From assembly GCF_006716425.1 (NCBI RefSeq), contig NZ_VFOZ01000001.1, forward strand, positions 6,510,001 through 6,574,000: DNA of 64,000 nucleotides. The letters run 5' to 3'. This document shows positions 9,304-18,250 of this stretch, piece by piece. How positions within the stretch are numbered: position 1 is the first letter of the stretch; each line of letters starts with the position of its first letter. Under the pieces are notes generated by a model. The model ran no database searches, was not told where the DNA came from, and saw only the letters and a list, made by a program, of their open reading frames with translations. A program made the position numbers and the translations under genes. Source of the DNA: Actinoallomurus bryophytorum (lineage in GTDB: Bacteria > Actinomycetota > Actinomycetes > Streptosporangiales > Streptosporangiaceae).

Positions 9304-9335
9304 TTTCGGGAACGCCGAAAGAGAGGGCAGAGCCG

Positions 9336-11180
9336 ATGTCGCGGATCACCAGAGCTCTCGTCGTACCGGTCGTCCTGGCGGCGAGCCTCGTGGCCGGGGG
9401 CCATGCGACGGCCGCTCCCACAGTGCGGACGTTCGAGAGCGACCCGGTCGGGCAGGTGCCACCGGCCTGCACGACGCCGTCGGGTGCGGCGGCCGCACTG
9501 GTCAGCTCCGCACGCGGATACCAGAGCGCGCGGTCCCTGCGCCTCGACGACCCGAGCACCACGAAGATCACCAAGGTGGCGTGCGCGCAGCCCGCGCAGC
9601 AGGGGGCGGAGCTGAGCTTCACCGCGTACCCGGCCGCGTTGCCGAACGGCTTCCTGGTCGACCTCCTCGGCCACCAGACCGGCGTCGCGGGTGTGCAGAC
9701 CGTCTTCCACCTCGCCGTGGACGGCACCGGCCGCGTCCGCTGGTACGACGGGGTCAACTGGACGCAGGTGGCACCGGCCGGCACCGTTCCGAAGGCGGAC
9801 TGGACCTCGTTCGACGTGCGGGTCCCGTCCGACCAGAGCGCCGCGCACGTCTACGTCGGCGGGCGCTACGTCGGCGACGGCGGGCCGGTCGGCGTGCGGG
9901 CGCTCGCTGACATCACGGGATACCAGTTCTCCAGCGACGGGACGCCGACCTCCGGCGACGACGTCTACCTCGACGACGTCGGCTTCGGCCCGGCCGTGAA
10001 CACCCCGCCGCCGGGCGGCACCGCGCCGTTCGGCATCGCGCCGCCGGTGACCGTCGACCAGTCGCCGACGCCGATGCAGATGCCCAACGCCGCCGTCATC
10101 GAGCCGCACGGCACCGGCCGGCGCGTGCTGCTCGCCTATCCGGCGCACGGCGACGACAACACCACGACCGGCACGAGATACGCCCACTCCGACGACATGG
10201 GCAGGACGTGGACGGTCGACCAGGCCGCCAACCCGATGCCGGACGCGGCGTCGTACAACCTGACCCGGCTGCGCGACGGCGACGTGCTCGCCGTCGCGTA
10301 CCACACCTACATGGTCGCCGGCTCAGGCGACCTCAAGGCCGAGGTCGACTCCAGCGTCTCCCACGACGGCGGCGCGACCTGGACCGCGCGCACGGGCGTG
10401 ATGACGGCGCCGACCGCGATGCGCCCGATCTCCACGCAGACCGACCGGCCCGGGTACTCCCAGGGTGGGTACGCGCTCGTGCACCCCGTGGTGGAGGACG
10501 CCGGCGGCACGCTCTACCAGTCCGGCTACGGCTTCTACGCGGCCGACACCAAGTACCGGCAGATCGTGCTGAAGTCCACCGACGGCGGCGTGAACTGGAC
10601 CGTCGCCGCGACCGTCGCGGTGAACCCGGACCTGACGACGGCGGCGGGCTACGAGGGATTCTGCGAGGGCGCGCTCGAACGCGTCGCGGACGGTTCGCTC
10701 CTCATCGTCATGCGGATCGGGAGCTATCTGCCGATGTACGTGTCGCGGTCCACGGACGATGGGGCCACCTGGTCGGCCGCCACGCCGCTGGTCGCCGCCG
10801 GCCAGAACGTCGTCAGCGTGTACCCGTCGCTGTCGCTGCTGCCGGGCGGCTCGCTCGTGCTGATGGTCGGCCGCCCCGGCCTGGCGCTCCTGTCCTCACC
10901 CGACGGCAGCGGCCATACGTGGACCCGCCCGGTGGAGGCGGACTACCAGAACTCCGCGAACGGCGTGCTGCTCCCGACCGGCCCGGACAGCATGCTGGTC
11001 TTCGGCGACCGGGGCGCGAACTGGTCCCACCCGACCCCGTCCCCGTACTCCATCTGGTCGCGCATGGTCACGGTGTCTGTTTCTGCCCGGGGGGACGACC
11101 CCCCGGAACCCCCCGATGTGGGGGGCTCCGCCCCCCACGCCCCCCGCGGGCTGGGGTCGGAGGGCAGCCTGAGGTCTTAG
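9336..11180 (+). CDS. Secreted sialidase-like (Asp-box) glycosidase
   Basis: The 614-residue product has an N-terminal signal peptide (MSRITRALVVPVVLAASLVAGG...ATA, cleavage near residue 28). A jelly-roll-like domain follows (residues ~30-225, ending VYLDDVGFG), then a six-bladed propeller (residues ~240-590). Asp-boxes (SxDxGxTW) are visible as SDDMGRTWT, SHDGGATWT, STDGGVNWT and STDDGATWS. It probably cleaves a sugar from extracellular glycans; whether sialic acid is the true leaving group is unknown. The ATG at 9336 is preceded by AGAGGG; earlier in-frame codons lie in the promoter. The last ~35 residues derive from a GC-rich repeat and look like an acquired tail. Confidence 0.85.
   Translation: MSRITRALVVPVVLAASLVAGGHATAAPTVRTFESDPVGQVPPACTTPSGAAAALVSSARGYQSARSLRLDDPSTTKITKVACAQPAQQGAELSFTAYPAALPNGFLVDLLGHQTGVAGVQTVFHLAVDGTGRVRWYDGVNWTQVAPAGTVPKADWTSFDVRVPSDQSAAHVYVGGRYVGDGGPVGVRALADITGYQFSSDGTPTSGDDVYLDDVGFGPAVNTPPPGGTAPFGIAPPVTVDQSPTPMQMPNAAVIEPHGTGRRVLLAYPAHGDDNTTTGTRYAHSDDMGRTWTVDQAANPMPDAASYNLTRLRDGDVLAVAYHTYMVAGSGDLKAEVDSSVSHDGGATWTARTGVMTAPTAMRPISTQTDRPGYSQGGYALVHPVVEDAGGTLYQSGYGFYAADTKYRQIVLKSTDGGVNWTVAATVAVNPDLTTAAGYEGFCEGALERVADGSLLIVMRIGSYLPMYVSRSTDDGATWSAATPLVAAGQNVVSVYPSLSLLPGGSLVLMVGRPGLALLSSPDGSGHTWTRPVEADYQNSANGVLLPTGPDSMLVFGDRGANWSHPTPSPYSIWSRMVTVSVSARGDDPPEPPDVGGSAPHAPRGLGSEGSLRS
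11085..11160 (+). repeat. GC-rich palindromic element at the 3' end of the sialidase gene
   Basis: This stretch holds stacked G6/C6 palindromes, including GTGGGGGG-CTCCG-CCCCCCAC (11118-11138) and GGGGGG-ACGA-CCCCCC upstream. Elements with a GGGGGCTCCGCCCCC core are common dispersed palindromes at gene ends in high-GC actinomycetes. It is read in frame as the protein tail (DDPPEPPDVGGSAPHAPRG) and may also act as terminator for the gene. Confidence 0.6.
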
Positions 11181-11198
11181 AAGCGGCGTGCGTCTTGT

Positions 11199-11729
11199 CT
11201 AGGGCTCCTGCGCATCGGCGTCGGTCTCGGGGTCGGCGGCCGGGCTACGCCGCCGGCGGGCACGCAGTACGAGGAGTCCACCACCGGCGGCCAGGATCAG
11301 GACGACGCCGCCGATCATCCACCACCAGACCGATGACGAGCCCGTGTGCCCGGAGACCGTCACGAGGTCCCTCTTCCCCGGGTCGACCGCGGGAAAGTCG
11401 CGCGGCAGAGTGATCGTGTCGCCCGCACCGAACAGATGGTTGTGGGCCTGGAAGTCGGCCAGATCCTTGTACGTGCCGCCGTCGGAGTCCACGATCGCCA
11501 CGACGTGGCTCGGTCGGCAGACGAGGAACAGCGTCGTCGTGCCGATCGGCCCGTTCTTGCGGTCGACGATGATCGTCTGGGTGTACACCTTGCCGGGAAC
11601 ATCGCAACGGTTCTGCGGAGCCTGAGCCGCCAGCGCCGTGCCCGGTCGCAGGGATGCCGTCATCATCGCGACGACGGCGATGAGCAGGAATAACACGCGA
11701 CCGGCCGCAGCGAATGCCGTCTCGGGCAT
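11199..11729 (-). CDS. Secreted/membrane-anchored protein of unknown function
   Basis: A 176-residue protein not recognised as a named family. It has an N-terminal signal peptide (residues ~8-35, VLFLLIAVVAMM core). An extracellular domain of about 95 residues has two Cys (CDVPGK and VCRPSH) that could pair. A C-terminal TM helix (WWWMIGGVVLILAAGGGLLVL, residues ~135-155) ends with an Arg-rich stop-transfer and a short acidic cytoplasmic tail. The layout is that of a single-pass surface-exposed protein. The ATG follows GAGGAGA. It converges with the sialidase-like gene and diverges from the next gene. Confidence 0.75.
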   Translation of the reverse strand: MPETAFAAAGRVLFLLIAVVAMMTASLRPGTALAAQAPQNRCDVPGKVYTQTIIVDRKNGPIGTTTLFLVCRPSHVVAIVDSDGGTYKDLADFQAHNHLFGAGDTITLPRDFPAVDPGKRDLVTVSGHTGSSSVWWWMIGGVVLILAAGGGLLVLRARRRRSPAADPETDADAQEP

Positions 11730-11956
11730 CGACGGTCTCCTCTCATTGTGATCTTGGCGAGCGTAATGTCTCAGCGTGCACCGTGAACACTTTTCGGCGG
11801 TGCTCTCCGGCCGGCCGCAGGCTGTACGTCTGAACGAAGTAACGGGAACTTTTTCGGCGCTTCGGGCAATAAGGGGGGACCGCTCATTTCGACGTCGCCG
11901 TTCCTGGCACGACCGTGCACGGCTCTGACGACGATCGACCGACCGAGGGATGAAGC

Positions 11957-12910
11957 TTGCTCAAGCGAATGACCGGGCTCGCGCTGGCGCTGGCCGCGTT
12001 GTCGGTGCCGATGGCGCAGGCGCAGGCGGCGCCCGCCCCCAAGCCGACCGTGATCCACACCGTCGCCTCCGACGCGATCGGCGGACTGCCCATCAAGAGC
12101 CTCGACGGCACCAAGGTGTACATCCCGCAGGCCGCCGCGCGACCGACGGCCGCACAGGACACCACGGCACGTCCGGCACACAGCACCGGGAACATCTGGC
12201 CCTCGGGCGCCACCGGATACGACATCTCGTGGCCGAACTGCCCGGCGCACAATCCCGTGCTCCCGCCCGACTCCGACGTCGCGGTGGTCGGCGTGAACGA
12301 CGGCACGCCGTTCACCGCGCTGCCCTGCATGGACGAGGCACTCGCCTGGTCGCCGAACGGCGTCCACGCCCAGTACATGATCCTGGACTCACCGATCGGG
12401 TCGACCACGGACACCGCGGCCCAGTACGCCGGCCACGGACCGGCCGGTGACTGCACGGCCACCGACTACAAGTGCCAGGCGTTCAACTGGGGGTGGAACG
12501 CCGCGGACTACTCGGTACGCATCGCCACCGAGGCGGGTGCCACGAGCAAGACGTGGTGGCTCGACACCGAACTGCCGACCGCGACCAGCATCAACCCGCC
12601 GGGCGACGACTGCTACAAGGCCAACTTCTGGACGTGCGACACCAAGGTCAACACCACCATCGTGGCGGCGGCCGCCGCGCGGCTGAAGATCCTCGGCAAG
12701 ACCCCGGGCATCTACTCCACGCAGCTGCAGTGGGGGAAGATCACGGGTGGCCAGAGCATGGACGGGCTGCCCATCTGGATCGCCGGCTGGAGCCATCCGG
12801 CCGCGACCTACTGCGACCCGGCCAACGCCGCGTCGTACTGGTTCGCCGGCGGTAAGCCGTGGCTGATCCAGGACCTCCCGGACGTCTACGACCCCGACAC
12901 GGCCTGCTGA
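11957..12910 (+). CDS. Secreted GH25-like (DUF1906-type) protein
   Basis: The 317-residue product begins at TTG 11957 (after GAGGGA) or ATG 11969; the TTG start supplies the Lys-Arg n-region of the signal peptide (LALALAALSVPMAQAQA). The mature part starts with GYDISWPNC near residue 85 and resembles the TIM-barrel glycoside-hydrolase-like fold of Rv2525c/DUF1906 proteins. GH25-like landmarks are TWWLDTEL (putative acidic pair) and GIYSTQLQW. Eight or so Cys suggest disulfides. It may bind or hydrolyse cell-wall glycan; catalysis is unproven for many relatives. It ends at a strong hairpin shared with the convergent operon. Confidence 0.75.
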   Translation: MLKRMTGLALALAALSVPMAQAQAAPAPKPTVIHTVASDAIGGLPIKSLDGTKVYIPQAAARPTAAQDTTARPAHSTGNIWPSGATGYDISWPNCPAHNPVLPPDSDVAVVGVNDGTPFTALPCMDEALAWSPNGVHAQYMILDSPIGSTTDTAAQYAGHGPAGDCTATDYKCQAFNWGWNAADYSVRIATEAGATSKTWWLDTELPTATSINPPGDDCYKANFWTCDTKVNTTIVAAAAARLKILGKTPGIYSTQLQWGKITGGQSMDGLPIWIAGWSHPAATYCDPANAASYWFAGGKPWLIQDLPDVYDPDTAC

Positions 12911-12919
12911 ACGAACCGG

Positions 12920-12952
12920 GCCCGGCCTGGACGACCACCGTCCAGGCCGGGC
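12920..12952. terminator. Bidirectional terminator hairpin
   Basis: A perfect 13-bp stem, GCCCGGCCTGGAC / GTCCAGGCCGGGC, with a 7-base loop sits between two convergent genes (stops at 12910 on + and 12974 on -). It is well placed to terminate both transcripts. Confidence 0.85.
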
Positions 12953-12973
12953 GTGGCAGGCGAGGACCCGCTC

Positions 12974-14059
12974 TCAGTGCCGGGCGCGGATCGGCCAGCG
13001 GTCGACGGTGCGGCCGTCATCGAGAACGTGCAGGCCACTCCACATGTTCGTGGTGCCGCAGGCGTGGTTGGGCACGACGCGGAGCAGGTCGCCGACGCGC
13101 AGCCGGGCCGTCCCGGACCCCGTCAGGTAGCCGTGCTCCTCGTTGCCGTTGACGAACGCGACGTCCTCCAGCGGCCGGCCTGACGGGTCGCAGACGGTGC
13201 CGAGCGAACCGCCCGCGAGGCCGTCCGAGCTCATCGCCTTCACGCCCGCGTCGATGATGACGGTGCCCGGCCGCTGGGCGCTGACCACCCGGGTGAGCAC
13301 GGTCTGGGCGCAGCGGTCCAGCGTGGCGCTGCCCAGCCGTACCTGGCCCGAGTCGTAGTAGACGTACGTGCCCGGACGCGCCTCGGTCACGCCCTCCACG
13401 AACGGCGCCGACGTCGCGCCCGGGGTCGATCCGACCGACACGATCGGGCAGTCCAGGCCCGCGACGCGCAGGGCCGCCGCGACCTCGGCCAGCCGCCGCC
13501 CAGCCTGGGTTCCCGCCTCCTCCAGGCCCGTACGGTCGGCGCCGTAGGACCCGAGGTGTCCCTCGTGCGTCATGACGCCGCGCAGCTCCAGTCCGGGCAG
13601 CGCGGCGAGCCGGACCGCGGTCTCCACGGCGCGCTCGGGGGAGACTCCCGTACGGCCCAGCCCGGTGTCGACGTCGAGCAGGAACGGCACCGTGACGCCG
13701 GCCGCGGACAGCGGCGCGGCGCTCTCGGCCGAGTCCAGGCCGATCATCAGCCCGCCGCGGCGGAGCGCCTCGACGGCGAAGGCCACCTTGGCGGGGCCGA
13801 CCGGCTGGTGCGCCCACAGCAGGTCGCCGACCCCCTCGTCCTGCAGGAGCCGGACCTCCGCCGGGGTGGAGCAGGTGAAGCCGATCGCGCCGTGGTCGAG
13901 CTGGCGCCGTGCCACCTCCAGGCACTTGCTGGTCTTGAAGTGCGGGCGCAGGGCGACCCCGGCGTCGCGCATCGCGCCCGCCATCGAGGCGACGTTGCGC
14001 TCCAGCCGCGTACGGTCAACCAGCAGCGCCGGTGTCGCCAGGTCGGCGAGTTCGGTCAT
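12974..14059 (-). CDS. D-threonine aldolase / D-serine dehydratase-type PLP enzyme
   Basis: This 361-residue fold-III PLP enzyme has the alanine-racemase-type N-terminal barrel. The PLP lysine is K42 in HFKTSK, and the C-terminal metal site is seen as H332-x-C334 in PNHACGTTNMW. These are the hallmarks of D-threonine aldolases and eukaryotic-type D-serine dehydratases, which cleave or deaminate beta-hydroxy-D-amino acids. ATG 14059 overlaps the upstream amidohydrolase stop by 4 bp. It is the last gene of a six-gene operon that also encodes an N-acyl-D-amino-acid deacylase, so a D-configured amino acid is the likely pathway intermediate. The exact substrate is not shown by sequence. Confidence 0.88.
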   Translation of the reverse strand: MTELADLATPALLVDRTRLERNVASMAGAMRDAGVALRPHFKTSKCLEVARRQLDHGAIGFTCSTPAEVRLLQDEGVGDLLWAHQPVGPAKVAFAVEALRRGGLMIGLDSAESAAPLSAAGVTVPFLLDVDTGLGRTGVSPERAVETAVRLAALPGLELRGVMTHEGHLGSYGADRTGLEEAGTQAGRRLAEVAAALRVAGLDCPIVSVGSTPGATSAPFVEGVTEARPGTYVYYDSGQVRLGSATLDRCAQTVLTRVVSAQRPGTVIIDAGVKAMSSDGLAGGSLGTVCDPSGRPLEDVAFVNGNEEHGYLTGSGTARLRVGDLLRVVPNHACGTTNMWSGLHVLDDGRTVDRWPIRARH

Positions 14060-14883
14060 GCGAGCCCCATCTCCGGCCGCGGGTCGCCGTCCAGCAGCCA
14101 CTCGACGGTCGACGACTTGATCGGCGGAAAGCCCGCCGGATGTGAGGACGCGAGCTCGCGCAGGCCCGCGACGGCCTCCGCCGGAGTCCACAGCGGGAAG
14201 TCCGAGCCGAACACCAGCTTGCTCACCACGTCCCACTCCTGCGCGCGCGCCAGCGCGAGGTAGCCGTCGAGCGGGCGCGCCCAGCACGCGGAGACGTCGG
14301 AGTACACCCGCCGGTTCTTGCGCAGGGTCACGATCGTCTCCCGCTGCCACGGGTGGCCGAGGTGCGCGATGATCTGGACGAGTTCCGGGTGCCGCCGCGC
14401 CACCTCGTCGACGACCAGCGGGTTGCTGACCGAAAGGTCGCCGGCCGGGCTCGGGGTCGCCCCCATGTGCCACAGCACGACCAGTCCGTGGTCGGTCGCG
14501 GCACGGTAGAACGCGTCGTGCTTCTCGTCGCGCGGGTCGAACAGCGCCAGCACCGGGTACAGCTTGATGCCGCGCAGGCCACGTGCCACGCCGTCGGCGA
14601 GCTGGTCGAGCACGTCCGGATCGGCCGGGTCCAGCGCCATGAACCCGATGGTCTCGGTGGAGGTCTCGGCGCAGAACCGCTCGGTGAAGTCGTTGGGCGT
14701 GAGCACGCCGGCGGCGGTCGCGCGGATGCCGAAGACACACGCGGCGGTGACCGGGGCCATCGCCCGGTCGTACTCCTCCGGTCCGTAGTCGTGCGCGCCG
14801 CGGCCGTAGACCGGCCGCCAGTGCTTGTCCCACTCGCAGCCCCAGTGCTCGGGACGATGGCAGTGCGTATGAAAATCGATCAC
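14056..14883 (-). CDS. Amidohydrolase-2 family metal-dependent hydrolase
   Basis: A 275-residue TIM-barrel hydrolase starting at GTG 14883, just after GGAGG. The metal-binding HxH is at the very N-terminus (IDFHTHCHRPEHWG). Further ligands are likely the His of VLWHMGATPS and of IIAHLGHPW and the Asp of VFGSDFPLW near residue 220. This set fits amidohydrolase-related (ACMSD/LigI-like) enzymes that hydrolyse lactones or decarboxylate. It is placed between the D-aminoacylase (2-bp gap) and the D-threonine-aldolase-type gene (ATGA overlap). A lactonase role on a sugar acid lactone, following a Gfo/Idh dehydrogenase, is one possibility (inference). Confidence 0.85.
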   Translation of the reverse strand: MIDFHTHCHRPEHWGCEWDKHWRPVYGRGAHDYGPEEYDRAMAPVTAACVFGIRATAAGVLTPNDFTERFCAETSTETIGFMALDPADPDVLDQLADGVARGLRGIKLYPVLALFDPRDEKHDAFYRAATDHGLVVLWHMGATPSPAGDLSVSNPLVVDEVARRHPELVQIIAHLGHPWQRETIVTLRKNRRVYSDVSACWARPLDGYLALARAQEWDVVSKLVFGSDFPLWTPAEAVAGLRELASSHPAGFPPIKSSTVEWLLDGDPRPEMGLA

Positions 14884-16449
14884 TTAACCTCCATGCCCGG
14901 CACGCAGGATCTCACCGGCGCGCGCACCACGATGCGAACCCTCTTCGACCACGACCTGCCCGCCCACCAGCACGGCGCGGATGCCGTCCGGGTACCGCTG
15001 CGGTTCGGCGTACGTGGCCCGGTCGGCGATCGCCTCGGGGGCGAAGACCACGACGTCGGCGGCCTTGCCCGCGACCAGCTCGCCGCGGGCGTGCAGCCCG
15101 AAGCGTGCGGCGGCGGCGCCGGTGCACTTGCGGACCGTCTCGGCCAGGGGCAGCCGCCCGCTCCGCACGTAGTCGCCGAACAGGCGCGGGTAGCAGCCGT
15201 AGGAGCGGGGGTGGGGCACTCCGGCGCCGGTCGGGCCGTCCGGGTCGAGTGCCTGGCCGTCGGAGCCGATGACCGTGGCCGGATGCCGCAGCACCGCGAG
15301 CAGGTCCTCCTCGCTGCGCCCGCCCGCCACCATCATCACCGCGTTCCCGAACTCGCCGACCAGGTCCAGCGCGGTGTCCGCCCCGCCCAGGTCGGCGAGC
15401 GTACGCCCGGTCACGCCGGGCCGGTCGACCGGGATCCGGCTGACGGTGATGTCCGCCCATCCGTTGGGCAGGTCGCTCCACGCGTCGCGGACCCGGTCGC
15501 GTACGCCCGGGTCCGCGAGCCGTTCCCGCATCGCGGCCTCGCCGCCGGTCTGTGCCCAGGCGGGCAGCAGCTGGGACAGCGGCGCGTTGCCCGCCAGGTA
15601 GGGGTACATGTCCGCGGCGACGTCGGCCCCGCGTTCACGCGCGGCGTCGATCAGGTCGAGGGCACGTACGGCCTTGCCCCAGTTGCGCCTTCCGACGGAG
15701 GTCAGGTGGGAGATCTGGGTGCGGCAGCCGGTGGTCTCGGCGACGCGCAGGACCTGGCGTACGGCGTCCAGGAGGTGGTCGCCGTAGTCGCGGATGTGCC
15801 AGGAGAAGGTCCGGCCGCGGGCCGCGACGGTGCGGGCGAGGGCGACAAGCTCCTCCTCGCGGGCATAGGTGAGGGGCGCGTACACCAGCCCTGTGGAGGC
15901 GCCGACCGCGCCCGCGGCGAGGGCATCGTCGAGCAGGCCGCACATGCGGTCCAGCTCGGCGGGTCCGGCGGCCCGGTCCTCGAAGCCGACCACGCCGGCC
16001 CGCAGCGGGATGTGCGCCACGAGGGCGGCGACGTTGACCGCCGGGCGCGCCCGCGCCAGGACGTCCAGGTAGCCGGGCAGGTCCGTCCAGTCCCACGCGA
16101 CCGCCGGGTCCAGGTCGAGGTAGCCCGCGGCGCCGCGCAGGGCCGCGCGGTCGCCCAGGACGGGGGTGACGCCGAGCCCGCAGTTGCCGATGATCTCGGT
16201 GGTGACGCCCTGGCGCACCTTGCTGTGCGCCGCCGGGCTGGACAGCAGGGTCAGGTCGGAGTGGGTGTGCACGTCGACGAAGCCGGGGCACACGACGCAC
16301 CCGGTCGCGTCGAGCACGCGCGTGGCCGTACGTCCCACCAGGTCGCCGACGACCTCGACACGCCCACCGGAGATCGCGACGTCCGCCCTGCGCTCCGGCG
16401 CGCCCGTGCCGTCGGCGACCACCCCGCCGGTGATCAGCAGGTCGGTCAT
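14884..16449 (-). CDS. N-acyl-D-amino-acid deacylase (D-aminoacylase) family
   Basis: The 521-residue protein has the D-aminoacylase/amidohydrolase-3 layout. There is a small beta-sandwich start (LLITGGVVADGTGAPERRADVAI), HxH metal ligands in VDVHTHSDLTLL, then VTTEIIGNCG, which carries the bridging Cys typical of D-aminoacylases. A late VVFAPEAIADRATYAEP segment closes the sandwich domain. These zinc enzymes remove acyl groups from N-acyl-D-amino acids; some relatives act on dipeptides or dihydropyrimidines. Its start overlaps the FAH gene stop by one base (TGATG). It is likely to produce the free D-amino acid used by the last gene of the operon. Confidence 0.9.
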   Translation of the reverse strand: MTDLLITGGVVADGTGAPERRADVAISGGRVEVVGDLVGRTATRVLDATGCVVCPGFVDVHTHSDLTLLSSPAAHSKVRQGVTTEIIGNCGLGVTPVLGDRAALRGAAGYLDLDPAVAWDWTDLPGYLDVLARARPAVNVAALVAHIPLRAGVVGFEDRAAGPAELDRMCGLLDDALAAGAVGASTGLVYAPLTYAREEELVALARTVAARGRTFSWHIRDYGDHLLDAVRQVLRVAETTGCRTQISHLTSVGRRNWGKAVRALDLIDAARERGADVAADMYPYLAGNAPLSQLLPAWAQTGGEAAMRERLADPGVRDRVRDAWSDLPNGWADITVSRIPVDRPGVTGRTLADLGGADTALDLVGEFGNAVMMVAGGRSEEDLLAVLRHPATVIGSDGQALDPDGPTGAGVPHPRSYGCYPRLFGDYVRSGRLPLAETVRKCTGAAAARFGLHARGELVAGKAADVVVFAPEAIADRATYAEPQRYPDGIRAVLVGGQVVVEEGSHRGARAGEILRAGHGG

Positions 16450-17294
16450 CAGCGGACGCGGTTGACGAGACTGCCCACGCCCGCGAGCCGCGCCGTCATC
16501 TCGTCCCCGGGCCTGAGGAACCGGTTCGAGGCGAGACCGACGCCCGACGGCGTACCGGTGTAGATCAGGTCACCGGGCTCCAGCGTCATGAGCCGGGAGG
16601 CGAAGGCGATCTGCTCGGCCACACTGAAGATCATGTCCCCGGTGCTGCCGCGCTGCCGCACCTCGCCGTTGACCTCGAGTGAGATCTCCAGAGCCTGCGG
16701 ATCGGGCACTTCGTCGGCGGTCAGCAGCCACGGGCCGAGCGCGGCGAAGCCGTCGAGCCACTTGCCGTTCAGCCAGTCGAAGAACCCGACCGCCGAATCG
16801 CCGGTGTCGCGTTCGTAGCCGTAGTCCATGGACCGCGCGGACACGTCGTTGCCGACGGTGTAGCCGGCGACATGGTCCAGCGCCTCGCCGGCCGGGATGT
16901 CCTTGCCGCCGCGGCCGAGCACGACGACGAGCTCGACCTCCCAGTCGACCTGGTCGCTCACCGAGGGCAGCGCGATGTCCTCGTCCGGGCCGCTGATGGC
17001 GGTGGGCGGCTTGAGGAACAGGCGCGGGGAGATACGTGACTTGTCGATCCGGTCGCCGCCGGTCTCGGTGACGTGGGCCTGGTAGTTCGCGGCGACGGCG
17101 AGGATCTTGCCCGGCCGCAGCAGCGGGGCGAGCAGCGTCACCTCCTCCAGGGGATACCGCGCGGTCCCGTCGAGCGGGTCCGGCGCCGGGAGCAGGGGGG
17201 TCAGGTCACCCGGGCCGAGGTCGGTGACGTGGGTGCCGTCGATGATCTGGCCGTGGCGGACCTGGCCGTCCTTCCGGTATGTGGCGAGCTTCAC
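16449..17294 (-). CDS. Fumarylacetoacetate hydrolase (FAH) family protein
   Basis: A 281-residue FAH-fold enzyme starting at GTG 17294 (overlapping the upstream stop as GTGA). It shows ILAVAANYQAHVTE, the metal-binding E-x-E of VDWEVELVVVLG, the AGYTVGNDVSARSMDY segment and GDLIYTGTPSGVG near the C-terminus. Single-domain FAH proteins hydrolyse or decarboxylate 2-oxo acids with C-C cleavage, or dehydrate sugar-derived 2,4-diketo acids. Next to Gfo/Idh dehydrogenases in a sugar-related regulon, a role on a keto-deoxy acid is plausible. The substrate is not identifiable from sequence. Confidence 0.9.
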   Translation of the reverse strand: MKLATYRKDGQVRHGQIIDGTHVTDLGPGDLTPLLPAPDPLDGTARYPLEEVTLLAPLLRPGKILAVAANYQAHVTETGGDRIDKSRISPRLFLKPPTAISGPDEDIALPSVSDQVDWEVELVVVLGRGGKDIPAGEALDHVAGYTVGNDVSARSMDYGYERDTGDSAVGFFDWLNGKWLDGFAALGPWLLTADEVPDPQALEISLEVNGEVRQRGSTGDMIFSVAEQIAFASRLMTLEPGDLIYTGTPSGVGLASNRFLRPGDEMTARLAGVGSLVNRVR

Positions 17295-18250
17295 ATTCGG
17301 CCTTCCTGGGGGAGATGTACGGGCCGGCCCGTCGCGAGGGACCGCTGTGCGGCCTCGACGACCCGGACCGCGGCGAGCGCGTCCTGCGGGCCGACCTCGG
17401 CGCGCCGTCCGCCGCTGATGGCGGCGTGGAGTTCGGTGAGCATCAGCGCCACGGTGCCCGGCCCGCTCCAGTGCGCACGCACGTCTTTCGACGTGCGCAC
17501 CGTCGCGGCGGGCTTGGCGGCGTCCACGTTCATGACGCCGTTCGAGCCGCTGATCCGGTAGCGGTGCAGGACCAGGCCGCCCGGACGTACACCGGCCGTC
17601 TCCTGGATCCGGCCCACGGAGATCGTGCTGGTCAGGCCGTGGTCGTGGTCGAGGAGAAGGATCGTGATGCCGCGCCCGGACCGCGCGTGCACGCGGCGCA
17701 CCGGCTGGCCGGTGAGGGCCTGGACGATGTCCAGCGGGTACACGCCGAAGTTGGTCAGCTCGCCGAGCGGGCACGGGTCGCCGCCGGCGACGAGGAAGTC
17801 CGCCTGGATGTTCCAGGGCAGCCCGACGCGCCCGCCGGCGACGGCGGCCTTCGCCGACCGGATCGCCGGGGCGAACCGCTGGTGGTGCGCCGGCATGCAG
17901 ACGGTCCCGGCCTCCAGCGCGGCGGCCGCGATCGACTCCGCCTCGGCGGCGGTGAGGGCGAGGGGTTTGTCCGCGAGGACGTGGCGCCCTGCGCGCAGTG
18001 CCGCGGTGACCGACTCGGCCCGCTCCGCGTGCGGGGCGGACACGCTCACGACCTCGGCGTCACACTCGGCGAGCGCCTCGGCCAGGCCCGGATAGCAGGG
18101 AACCCCGAGCGAGGCCGCCAGGCTCGCGTCGCCGGCGACGCCCGCGACGGTGAACCCGGGATGGGCCTGGAAGGCCGGCAGGTACATGGTGCGCTGGTGG
18201 TCCTGACCGGCGCCGAGGCCGCCGAACCCGGCGAGCAGGACGCGGCTCAT
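17291..18250 (-). CDS. Gfo/Idh/MocA-family oxidoreductase
   Basis: The 319-residue protein begins with a Rossmann start (VLLAGFGGLGAG). It carries the family EKP-type motif as ADKPLAL at residues ~93-99, the lysine of which is catalytic in relatives. The C-terminal alpha/beta domain has the NFGVYPLDIVQALTG helix with the family's GxHxxD-like position altered to G-V-Y-P-L-D, so the His is replaced. It is coupled to both neighbours by 4-bp overlaps. It probably oxidises or reduces a sugar or inositol-type hydroxyl with NAD(P). Confidence 0.88.
   Translation of the reverse strand: MSRVLLAGFGGLGAGQDHQRTMYLPAFQAHPGFTVAGVAGDASLAASLGVPCYPGLAEALAECDAEVVSVSAPHAERAESVTAALRAGRHVLADKPLALTAAEAESIAAAALEAGTVCMPAHHQRFAPAIRSAKAAVAGGRVGLPWNIQADFLVAGGDPCPLGELTNFGVYPLDIVQALTGQPVRRVHARSGRGITILLLDHDHGLTSTISVGRIQETAGVRPGGLVLHRYRISGSNGVMNVDAAKPAATVRTSKDVRAHWSGPGTVALMLTELHAAISGGRRAEVGPQDALAAVRVVEAAQRSLATGRPVHLPQEGRM

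Noticed and set aside
12974-14833. Apparent 619-residue fusion of the amidohydrolase region with the D-threonine-aldolase-type enzyme
   Set aside because: The extra N-terminal part is the amidohydrolase gene read in the wrong frame; the true start is ATG 14059 in an ATGA overlap.
16449-17774. Apparent 441-residue version of the FAH-family protein
   Set aside because: The first 160 codons are the Gfo/Idh gene in another frame; GTG 17294 gives the conserved FAH N-terminus and a GTGA overlap.
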